From an uncultured Dorea sp. (GTDB lineage Bacteria > Bacillota > Clostridia > Lachnospirales > Lachnospiraceae), in contig CAJUAM010000054.1 of the NCBI GenBank assembly GCA_910584615.1, positions 1 through 14,474 of the forward strand: DNA of 14,474 nucleotides, in the 5' to 3' direction. Position 1 is the first letter of the stretch, and the number at the start of each line of letters is the position of its first letter. Below are positions 6,868 through 13,265 of the stretch, one piece after another. Made by a program: the position numbers and the translations under genes. The notes beneath the pieces were generated by a model. The model made no database searches. It was given only the letters and a program-made list of their open reading frames with translations, and had not been told where the DNA came from.

Positions 6868-8421
6868 CTATTCCTCATATACAATCTTTCCATCGCAGAT
6901 TGTCATACACACCTTTGTTTCTCTTAATCTCTGCCCATGCTCCCTGAATATATCACGGTCCAGCACGGCAATATCCGCCAGTTTTCCCTTCTCAAGTGTT
7001 CCAAGCCGCCCCTCGTCAAAGTTGGCCTTCTGTCCATTGCAGGTCCATCCTAAAAGCACCTCTCCCGGAGTGATCGCCTCTTTCGTGTTGTACCCTGCCT
7101 TTGGGGCATTATCCGGAAACTTTCTCTCACAGGCAAAATAGACAGAAACCGGAATATCGGGAACATCAAGCGGCAGATCTGTCCCCCAGCACAGCACCGC
7201 TCCTGAATCTATCAAGGAGCGATATGGCCAGATAGTCTTCTGTCTTAGTTCCGAAAAATATTTCAAGCCATAATAATCCTCATATCGCGGATAGCAGTTC
7301 ATGATCTGTACATAATTGATCGCTGTGATCCCATTTTCTTTCAGCCTTCTGACATCCTCTCTGTCGATCAGCTCCATATCAATGATAGCATGTCTTGCAT
7401 CCTGAGTACCGTTTTCCTTACGGCACTTTTCCAAGATATCTATGACCTTCCTGACTGCTCTGTCACCTTCCGCATGGAGAGCACAACGGAAGTTCATTTT
7501 ATCCGCTTCTGACACGATCTGTTCCAGTTCCTCATAATCCGGTGCTTCAAATTCTGACTCTGCCCTTTCCTCATCAGGATATTTATCAAGGATATCTCCT
7601 CCGTAAGATTCGATATCTCCGTCTACCATGATGTTATATCCCATAAATTTTACAAAATCACCGCCAAATTTTTCCCGCATCGCCTGACCATATTCAAAAT
7701 CGGCACTCCTGCCTACCGGCTGGCTCACAAGATTTACTCTGTGCAAAAGGCTTCCACTTTCCTCAAGCTCCTTCAGCACATCCGTAAATCCATAATAATC
7801 GTCAAAACCTATCTCTTTAATAGAAGTAACTCCCTGCTTCGCCAGCATCTTCTGGAAATCCATATATTCCTCTCTGGCGTATTCTTTATTTCCCACCAAT
7901 TCCTTAAACATTCTAAAGCAGCCTTCTGCATAACAGTTTTCCTCGTCAAACCCGAATCTGTCCCTTGCCTTTTGATTCATACAGCACTCTTCACGGCTTT
8001 CTCTGAAGACAACAACTGCGCGGTCAGGAAATTCTTTGTCAAAAATATTTTTGTCTACCTGTATCTCCCCGGAAAGTCCATGTGCCAATAGCGGTTCTTC
8101 TGGCTTTAATGAAAGTCCGTACTTTTTCAGCGCATGCACAAGCTCCTCTTCACTGTTAATATGAGCAGTATCCAGACCGACATGCTCCCATATATAACCC
8201 ATAAAAAAAACATGATTGTCCACAAACCCCGGTGATACCACCTTCCCTGTCATATCCAGCACTCTGGTATCTTCACCTTTATATTTCTCAAAATCTGATC
8301 CTGTTTGCACACAGCAGATCCTGTTTCCGTCTATCCCGATAAATCCATCAATGATCTCATTTTCAGTCCGTCCTGTAAATATCAGATCCGAACGGATGAT
8401 TAAATTCGCATATCCCTTCAT
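6868..8421 (-). CDS. YtcJ-like amidohydrolase-3 family protein with atypical metal site
   Basis: This 517-residue protein has the architecture of the YtcJ/amidohydrolase-3 (PF07969) group. It has an N-terminal beta-sandwich part, PGFVDNH (64-70), VDGDIES (266-272), ALHAEGDRAVRK (314-325), GTDLPLD (413-419), and a C-terminal SxxAD-like part, GTLEKGKLADIAVLD (474-488). Members hydrolyse amides, formamides or related C-N bonds. Compared with the usual pattern, three ligands look changed: HxH has become H70-V-F72, the Lys four residues before DG has become N263, and the His of the RIEHA-type motif aligns with D348. H316 and D415 remain. Two ATGs compete. The second, at 8421, has AGGAG 8 nt upstream, whereas the first (8427) would leave only 2 nt, so 8421 is chosen. 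It lies 11 bp after the deglycase gene. It may be a hydrolase with altered metal use or a binding protein. Confidence 0.8.
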   Translation of the reverse strand: MKGYANLIIRSDLIFTGRTENEIIDGFIGIDGNRICCVQTGSDFEKYKGEDTRVLDMTGKVVSPGFVDNHVFFMGYIWEHVGLDTAHINSEEELVHALKKYGLSLKPEEPLLAHGLSGEIQVDKNIFDKEFPDRAVVVFRESREECCMNQKARDRFGFDEENCYAEGCFRMFKELVGNKEYAREEYMDFQKMLAKQGVTSIKEIGFDDYYGFTDVLKELEESGSLLHRVNLVSQPVGRSADFEYGQAMREKFGGDFVKFMGYNIMVDGDIESYGGDILDKYPDEERAESEFEAPDYEELEQIVSEADKMNFRCALHAEGDRAVRKVIDILEKCRKENGTQDARHAIIDMELIDREDVRRLKENGITAINYVQIMNCYPRYEDYYGLKYFSELRQKTIWPYRSLIDSGAVLCWGTDLPLDVPDIPVSVYFACERKFPDNAPKAGYNTKEAITPGEVLLGWTCNGQKANFDEGRLGTLEKGKLADIAVLDRDIFREHGQRLRETKVCMTICDGKIVYEE

Positions 8422-8432
8422 CGTCATCTCTC

Positions 8433-9452
8433 CTAGTATTCCATCTGCTTGTAATATCTGCGGATATCCAATGAATGTCCTCTTTTAGCCTCAAGCTGTA
8501 TGCTCAATCTATCCAGCACGGCAGTCATGACGATCGGAGAAAGAAGTTTTCTGTACTTATCCTCTACTCCTGGCAATGCATAATCAGCAGTATCAAAAAC
8601 GTTTAAGTTCTCTGTAAAGCCAAGCTTTTCGGCAAACCTTACGACACGTTCGCACTGAGGCCGCAGCTTGTCTTCCCCCATGATCACCATAAGACTTACA
8701 TCTTTCTCCAAAAGCTCTAATGTACCATGGAAAAACTCTGCGGCTTTTACGGATTTTGTACGGATCCACTGCATTTCTTCCATCACGCACATCGCGTAAG
8801 AATATGTCTCTCCCCATACAGTTCCCGCTCCTGTCAGCAAATGATATGTCTCATTTTTGTATTTTTTTGCAAACGCTTCTGCTTTTTCCTCACACTGCTT
8901 CTTTACCTCAACAAGTGCCTGCGGCAATTTCCCAAGACTGTCACAGAACTCTTCATACTCCGGAAAATCTCCATGTTCGTGCATCAAAGAGAATATCAGT
9001 ATATATAACAAAATATAGTCTGCATCTGCTGCCGAAAAATCATCCATTGTATTGATGATCGGATAATCCGCTTCTTTAGCATATGGTACATTGGCATCTC
9101 CTGAGATACAGATTGTCTTCGCTCCTTTTTTACGGCAGTACTCGGCTGCGGCCACAGTCTCCTGCGTTGTTCCTGACGTTGAAGTAAAAATACATACCGA
9201 ATCCTTTCCAAGCTGATTATGTCCGCAGGCCATAAGCTCTGCCGCGATTTCTGCATATACTGAAATTGTAGACATTGTCCTCATATAAAACTCAAATGGC
9301 AGAAACATTGCGTAAGACCCGCCTGAACCAATCAGAAAAACGTTCTTATAGCCTGCTTTACTGATTTCCTTTGTTATCTCTTCCACTCTTCCTTTCAGCT
9401 TTACTGTGTTGTTGCCAATCTCAAGATATTTCTTCTCTTCAAAACCTATCAT
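8433..9452 (-). CDS. frlB: FrlB/FraB-like sugar-amine 6-phosphate deglycase (SIS domains)
   Basis: This 339-residue protein has two SIS domains and the length of E. coli FrlB, about 340. FrlB splits fructoselysine 6-phosphate into glucose 6-phosphate and lysine; Salmonella FraB does the same for fructose-asparagine. Visible features are IGSGGSY (41-47), STSGTTQET (91-99), MCVMEEMQW (221-229), AEFFHGTLEL (238-247) and the closing RRYY..MEY. The essential Glu and His described for FraB are 16 residues apart, and E226 and H242 here keep that spacing. There is no N-terminal glutamine amidotransferase domain, so it is not GlmS. The start at 9452 has AGGAGG 10 nt upstream; ATG 9461 sits too close to it and ATG 9500 has none. 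It is the first operon gene, downstream of the promoter at 9521-9549. The amine released is not determined by the sequence. Confidence 0.87.
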   Translation of the reverse strand: MIGFEEKKYLEIGNNTVKLKGRVEEITKEISKAGYKNVFLIGSGGSYAMFLPFEFYMRTMSTISVYAEIAAELMACGHNQLGKDSVCIFTSTSGTTQETVAAAEYCRKKGAKTICISGDANVPYAKEADYPIINTMDDFSAADADYILLYILIFSLMHEHGDFPEYEEFCDSLGKLPQALVEVKKQCEEKAEAFAKKYKNETYHLLTGAGTVWGETYSYAMCVMEEMQWIRTKSVKAAEFFHGTLELLEKDVSLMVIMGEDKLRPQCERVVRFAEKLGFTENLNVFDTADYALPGVEDKYRKLLSPIVMTAVLDRLSIQLEAKRGHSLDIRRYYKQMEY

Positions 9453-9520
9453 GTCATTCATTCCTCCTAAAACATTATATTTTTCTTCGTGATATACCAT
9501 ATATATCTTTTATGCATTAA

Positions 9521-9549
9521 ACTATACCACTATATCATTTTTTCGTCAA
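9521..9549 (-). promoter_or_regulatory. Predicted sigma-A promoter of the nine-gene operon
   Basis: On the minus strand, TTGACG (9549-9544) and TATAGT (9526-9521) are separated by exactly 17 bp. The -10 box is preceded by TGG, an extended -10. Transcription would begin near 9514, giving a leader of about 60 nt before the deglycase ATG. The operator-like word TGGTATA (9529-9523) overlaps the -10 box, and another copy (9499-9493) lies just downstream of the start point. This is the layout expected for repression by a GntR-family protein. Confidence 0.65.
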
Positions 9550-9659
9550 TATCTTTGCTATTAACCCTTTTTCACAATATTTATTCCAGTTTTTTATTTA
9601 CTTTTCACAAATATTCGCTGTTATTTTTGTGTGTTTTATAATATTTTTTAATATACCAC

Positions 9660-9688
9660 TTTACTTTTTTCAGAGGAAGTTTTATAAT
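9660..9688 (+). promoter_or_regulatory. Candidate upstream promoter for the GntR regulator pair
   Basis: TTTACT (9660-9665) and TATAAT (9683-9688) are spaced by 17 bp on the plus strand. This would give a transcript starting near 9695 with a leader of about 190 nt before the first GntR gene. Operator-like TATACCA words lie immediately upstream (9652-9658) and just downstream (9708-9714) of it. It competes with the extended -10 at 9846-9854 as the regulator promoter, and both may be used. Confidence 0.4.
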
Positions 9689-9845
9689 ATAAAAGGAGCG
9701 AACAGTGTATACCATTAAAAAGCATAACCATACCTGTTTTAAATAAGCCCTGTAACTGCGCTATGCATCAGTAATTAATATACATATACCTGTTTAAGCA
9801 AAAAAGCATACCACTTTTGTCCCTGCAGGCGGAACACTTCTCATG

Positions 9846-9860
9846 TGGTATACTATACCA
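9846..9860 (+). promoter_or_regulatory. Perfect 15-bp operator palindrome overlapping an extended -10 box
   Basis: The sequence TGGTATA-C-TATACCA is a perfect inverted repeat ending 26 bp before the GntR start codon at 9887. Its left part reads TGG-TATACT, an extended -10 promoter element, although no good -35 is seen at normal spacing. The half-site equals the TGGTATA word in the operon promoter. It is probably the strongest operator and a site of autoregulation. Confidence 0.6.
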
Positions 9861-9886
9861 ATCTTACAAAAAGGAGACTTTCAAAA

Positions 9887-10597
9887 ATGATTCACCAACA
9901 GCCGCTTTACAGACAAATTGCAGAACTATTGAGAGAAAAGATTGAAAAAGAAGAATATCAATTTGGACAATTCATCCCTTCTGAACGGGAATTATCTGCC
10001 AGGTACGGTGTTAACCGGCTGACACTTCGCAAAGCCATCGCCCTGCTTGTTAATGAAGGACTTTTGATCCCAAAACCCGGAAAGGGAACTTATGTTAACC
10101 GCCCCAAAATTGATTCAGCATTTGATACGATCCAGAGTACCACGCCATTTTTACTGGATATGGGACTGACTCCCTCTAATCGGCTGATCTATTCCGGACG
10201 CAGGAAAGCCTGCTGGAAATATTCCCGGATATTCCAGATCTCTCCGGACGATGATATCTTTCAGATATTCCGGGTCCGCCTTGGCGACGGCGAACCGTAT
10301 ATTTTAGAGTATACCTATCTTCCGTACACCCTGATTCCTGAGATTGAACAATACGATTTCAATATTTATTCTCTTTACGATATATACTGCAAACATAATA
10401 TCCAGCTTGCGCACGATATCCAGACTCTTGAAATCGTAAAGATATGTCCTCCCCAGTCTACTTTGCTAAATCTCCCTGAAAATGATCCTGTATTTATGAC
10501 TACGGAAACGATCATTGATACCCTGGGAAAAGTAGTGGAATATACAAAATCATACTCCAGCGGAAAAAAATTTGTCTTTTCAACAGTTATGGAATAA
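9887..10597 (+). CDS. GntR/HutC-family regulator with UTRA domain (FrlR-like), copy 1
   Basis: This 236-residue protein is the usual size for the HutC subfamily. The N-terminal winged helix (about residues 5-72) contains PSERELSARYGVNRLTLRKA (31-50) and the wing GKGTYV (65-70). The rest is a UTRA effector-binding domain (about 90-230) with FRVRLGDGEPYILEYTYLP (128-146), of the type that binds sugar phosphates or similar small molecules. The ATG at 9887 has AAGGAG about 10 nt upstream; the longer frame from 9845 runs through the operator palindrome and has no ribosome binding site. It is divergent from the nine-gene operon and 10 bp upstream of a paralogue, so it is likely a local repressor released by the pathway substrate or its phosphate. 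E. coli FrlR is the analogous regulator. The identity of the effector is inferred. Confidence 0.88.
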   Translation: MIHQQPLYRQIAELLREKIEKEEYQFGQFIPSERELSARYGVNRLTLRKAIALLVNEGLLIPKPGKGTYVNRPKIDSAFDTIQSTTPFLLDMGLTPSNRLIYSGRRKACWKYSRIFQISPDDDIFQIFRVRLGDGEPYILEYTYLPYTLIPEIEQYDFNIYSLYDIYCKHNIQLAHDIQTLEIVKICPPQSTLLNLPENDPVFMTTETIIDTLGKVVEYTKSYSSGKKFVFSTVME

Positions 10598-10607
10598 AGG
10601 AGAACCT

Positions 10608-11339
10608 ATGGGAAAATTAATACAATTAGTAAGTGAAGATTTACGTGAAAAAATTGAAGAATATATTGTCGCGCACCAGTTAAAGGCACATGACAAGCTC
10701 CCTTCGGAGCGTTCTTTATGTGAACTTTTTGACGCGAACCGCATAACTCTCAGGGAAGCCCTGAAGCATATGCAGAATGAAGGCAGCATATATACGATCC
10801 ATGGAAAAGGAAATTATATTGCTGAACCAAAATACACAGAAGATGTCAGGAGCTTCATTTCTTACTCCTCTGGCTGGGAATCTGACGGCTATCAGACACG
10901 AAGCAAAGTAATTGATTTTTACGTAATAGAAGCGCCAAAAAAAGTAGCCCTGGCATTAAAATGCCGGATCGGCACCCCAGTCTACCTATTAAAACGAGTG
11001 AGATATCTCAATGACATCCCGTTATTTTTAGAAACTGCTTATATCCCTGTCGAATACTGTCCAAAGCTTGACAGTTTTAACTTTAACAGTTGTTCTTTAT
11101 ACAGTACACTGGATCAATTTTATAATATAAAACTAACACATCAGGAACACACCATTTCTATAACAAAACTTGATGCCTTTGAAGCACATCTTCTCGGCAT
11201 GCAGGAAGGTGCCGCCGCTTTCTGCATCAAAGGGATCACAAAAAGCAGTGATGGAACCCCTTATGAATACTGTATATCATTAAACAGGGCAGATAAATAT
11301 AAAATGTCCGGAAAGCTCAGCTCGGAAGCAGAAACGTAG
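10608..11339 (+). CDS. GntR/HutC-family regulator with UTRA domain, copy 2
   Basis: This 243-residue second GntR/UTRA protein follows the first after 10 bp and is probably co-transcribed with it. The winged helix has LPSERSLCELFDANRITLRE (31-50) and the wing HGKGNYI (65-71). The UTRA domain follows, with LLKRVRYLNDIPLFLETAYIP (127-147). Its recognition-helix core NRITLR is nearly the same as NRLTLR in copy 1, while the effector domains differ much more. The two may therefore read the same DNA sites but answer to different ligands, matching the doubled kinases and epimerases. The ATG at 10608 has AAAGGAG at good spacing; an in-frame TTG at 10572 lies inside the preceding gene and is not used. 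An alternative is that the two proteins form mixed dimers. Confidence 0.88.
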   Translation: MGKLIQLVSEDLREKIEEYIVAHQLKAHDKLPSERSLCELFDANRITLREALKHMQNEGSIYTIHGKGNYIAEPKYTEDVRSFISYSSGWESDGYQTRSKVIDFYVIEAPKKVALALKCRIGTPVYLLKRVRYLNDIPLFLETAYIPVEYCPKLDSFNFNSCSLYSTLDQFYNIKLTHQEHTISITKLDAFEAHLLGMQEGAAAFCIKGITKSSDGTPYEYCISLNRADKYKMSGKLSSEAET

Positions 11340-11390
11340 ATCAGAGATTGATTTCTTCAGACACAACACTCTTAAGATATTAATAAAACA

Positions 11391-11447
11391 AACTGCTGTT
11401 AAAGTTGGTGCCGGGAATATTCCACAGCACCAACTTTAACAGCAGTT
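11391..11447 (-). terminator. Hairpin between convergent genes, terminator of the chemotaxis gene
   Basis: The arms 11391-11411 and 11427-11447 pair perfectly over 21 bp around a 15-nt loop, which itself contains the palindrome GGAATATTCC. On the minus strand the stem is followed by TTGTTTTATTAA, a fair U-rich tail, so it can terminate the chemotaxis receptor gene ending at 11464. The plus-strand tail is less U-rich, but the hairpin probably also serves the GntR genes ending at 11339. Confidence 0.7.
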
Positions 11448-11463
11448 CCATATGTATCATAAA

Positions 11464-13140
11464 TTATCTCTTGAGATTCAGCTCAAATGAACTCATCAGA
11501 TTCTTGAGCAGACCCGCCTGAGAAGATAACTGCTCACTGGAAGCAGCACATTCTTCACTCGTCGCGGAATTAGTCTGGACAACATTGGAAATCTGTCCAA
11601 TACCATCTGTAACCTGTTCTATCGCCTTTGTCTGTTTTTCCACAGCTTCTACGACAATCGCCATTTTTTCTGTTACATTTCCGGCAAGCTGACCTGTCTT
11701 TTCTAAGGACTCCGTAACTCTGGTCACCGCTGCTCCTCCTTCGGCAACAGTAGCAATAGAAGTCTCAATCAATTCTTTAGTTGCTTTCGTCGCTTCTTCG
11801 GACTTGGAAGCCAGATTACTGACTTCATCAGCAACCACAGCAAATCCTTTGCCTGCTGAACCTGCCCGCGCCGCTTCTACTGCTGCATTGAGAGCAAGTA
11901 CGTTGATCTGGAACGCAATATTTTCAATGGTGGCAATAATCGTACTGATTTTCTGCGACGAACCAGAAATACGATCCATAGCCTCATTTAATTCCTTAAC
12001 ATAATCTATGCTGATACCAAGCTGCGCGCCTGCCCGGTTAACAAAGTCGCCTGCCTCCGCGGCAGCGATCGAAGTTTTTTGCGCGCTCTGGGAAATATCC
12101 GCAATAGTGGCAGAAATTTCCTGAACAGAGCTTGCCTGTTCCGTAGCCCCTTGAGCCATGGACTGCGCACTGCTTGATACATTATCAGAACCTGCCGAAA
12201 CCTGTTCAGCGCTTGCCGCAATCTGTCCCATTGTATGGTTCAATCCGGACTGGATCCTGTCTAATGACATTTTGATCGATCGGAAGTCACCCAAATATTC
12301 CTGTCCAGCATTTTCTGTCAGATTTCCTTTAGCAATCGAGTCCAAGAGAACAGTGATCTCTCCAATATATTCACGCAGACGGCGGGTAGTATCTTCAAAT
12401 ATCTGTCCCAGCAGACCGATCTCATCATCTGAATAAACAGTAGCCTTAACTTCTCTGCCATTTTCAAGACCAAGATCTCCTACTTCCAGACGTTTGGCCA
12501 TCTGTGTGATCTCTCCCATAGGATCCGTAACTCGTTTCTTTAAATATCCTACCAAAAATACTCCGCATAAAACAATTGCAATAAGGCTCAATCCCGTTGC
12601 CCAGGCAATAACACTGAAGATCTCATGATTTACATCGGCCATAGATATCCCTGCGAAAATCAAACCATTGATTTTCCCATCTTCTCCCTTTGTCGGAACA
12701 TAAGAGCAAAGATAGCTGATGCCTAAAATATCTGCCTCACCTACATACGCTTTTCCCTGCTGAAGTACGATATCATTTAACTCGGCTGACAACTTAGTGC
12801 CAACTACACGTTCACCATTCTTAGTCACAGTACTATAAGCTCTGGTATCGCCCTCGAAGATAGTAAACTCGCAATCCATACGGCTCTTTAAGTCATCTAA
12901 CATCTGGTTTATATCTTCACTTCCTGATATACGTTCAAGCTCACCAGCAAGGATGTTTGTACCATTCGTACAGCGTTCTTCCTGCATTTTTGTAATCAAA
13001 GACTTAAACATGGAAACACAGATAACCATTGCCAGCACAAAAGACACCAATTGCATGACTGCCGCAACACGTCCTATCTTTGTACCGATACTTTTGTAGT
13101 TTTTGTTCTTTCTCTTTCTAGGCATTTCTCCTCTTTTCAT
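11464..13140 (-). CDS. Methyl-accepting chemotaxis protein with single extracellular sensor domain
   Basis: This 558-residue transmembrane chemoreceptor has a basic N-terminus (RKRKNKNYK), a first membrane segment at about 25-46, and an extracellular sensor of about 47-173. The sensor resembles a single Cache domain (MDCEFTIFEGDTRAYSTV, then a G..ADILG..YLCSYVP core). A second membrane segment follows at about 176-200, then a HAMP domain from about 201-262. The long helical signalling domain includes the highly conserved hairpin tip QINVLALNAAVEAARAGSAG (411-430), then GFAVVADEV (432-440), which contacts CheA and CheW. The ATG at 13140 has AGGAGG 7 nt upstream and is preferred over ATG 13125, whose AGGAG is only 2-3 nt away. 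No C-terminal CheR-docking pentapeptide is present. Its ligand is unknown. It lies beyond the convergent hairpin and is not part of the catabolic operon, though a shared substrate is conceivable. No clear promoter was found in 13141-13217. Confidence 0.93.
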   Translation of the reverse strand: MKRGEMPRKRKNKNYKSIGTKIGRVAAVMQLVSFVLAMVICVSMFKSLITKMQEERCTNGTNILAGELERISGSEDINQMLDDLKSRMDCEFTIFEGDTRAYSTVTKNGERVVGTKLSAELNDIVLQQGKAYVGEADILGISYLCSYVPTKGEDGKINGLIFAGISMADVNHEIFSVIAWATGLSLIAIVLCGVFLVGYLKKRVTDPMGEITQMAKRLEVGDLGLENGREVKATVYSDDEIGLLGQIFEDTTRRLREYIGEITVLLDSIAKGNLTENAGQEYLGDFRSIKMSLDRIQSGLNHTMGQIAASAEQVSAGSDNVSSSAQSMAQGATEQASSVQEISATIADISQSAQKTSIAAAEAGDFVNRAGAQLGISIDYVKELNEAMDRISGSSQKISTIIATIENIAFQINVLALNAAVEAARAGSAGKGFAVVADEVSNLASKSEEATKATKELIETSIATVAEGGAAVTRVTESLEKTGQLAGNVTEKMAIVVEAVEKQTKAIEQVTDGIGQISNVVQTNSATSEECAASSEQLSSQAGLLKNLMSSFELNLKR

Positions 13141-13217
13141 CTCCGTTCCTCCTGACCTGTAATATTTAATAGGAGACTTAAAATGCTCCGTCCGATATGA
13201 TTCATTTAAACACCAAA

Positions 13218-13246
13218 AGGACTTTCCGAAAGAAACGGAAAGTCCT
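13218..13246 (-). terminator. Rho-independent terminator of tuf
   Basis: The arms 13218-13228 and 13236-13246 form an 11-bp perfect stem (AGGACTTTCCG with CGGAAAGTCCT) around a 7-nt A-rich loop. On the minus strand it is followed by TTTTGGTGTTT. It lies 19 bp after the tuf stop codon and separates tuf from the chemotaxis gene. Confidence 0.85.
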
Positions 13247-13265
13247 CATTAATAATCAGTTCCGA

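Larger units (their letters stand above)
9493..9860. promoter_or_regulatory. Cluster of TATACCA operator-like words in the divergent control region
   Basis: The 434-bp gap between the deglycase gene and the first GntR gene is AT-rich and carries no gene. The word TATACCA occurs on the plus strand at 9493-9499, 9523-9529, 9652-9658, 9708-9714 and 9854-9860. Near matches lie at 9785-9791 (TATACCT) and 9807-9813 (CATACCA). Three copies extend as ATACCACT. This resembles half of the HutC-type operators known for NagR and DasR (GGT..AGACCACT). The words probably bind one or both GntR/UTRA regulators. All but the left arm of the palindrome at 9846-9860 share one orientation. Confidence 0.55.

Noticed and set aside
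9705..9746. Possible 13-residue leader peptide with a GTG start and AAAAGGAG upstream
   Set aside because: The candidate promoter TATAAT at 9683-9688 would start transcription inside or after the ribosome binding site, so the peptide could hardly be translated from it. The codons show no regulatory pattern.
13179..13198. TAAA followed by CCGATAT, resembling a sigma-D flagellar promoter near the chemotaxis gene
   Set aside because: The spacing is 9 bp instead of about 15, and it is on the plus strand, pointing away from the chemotaxis gene and into tuf.
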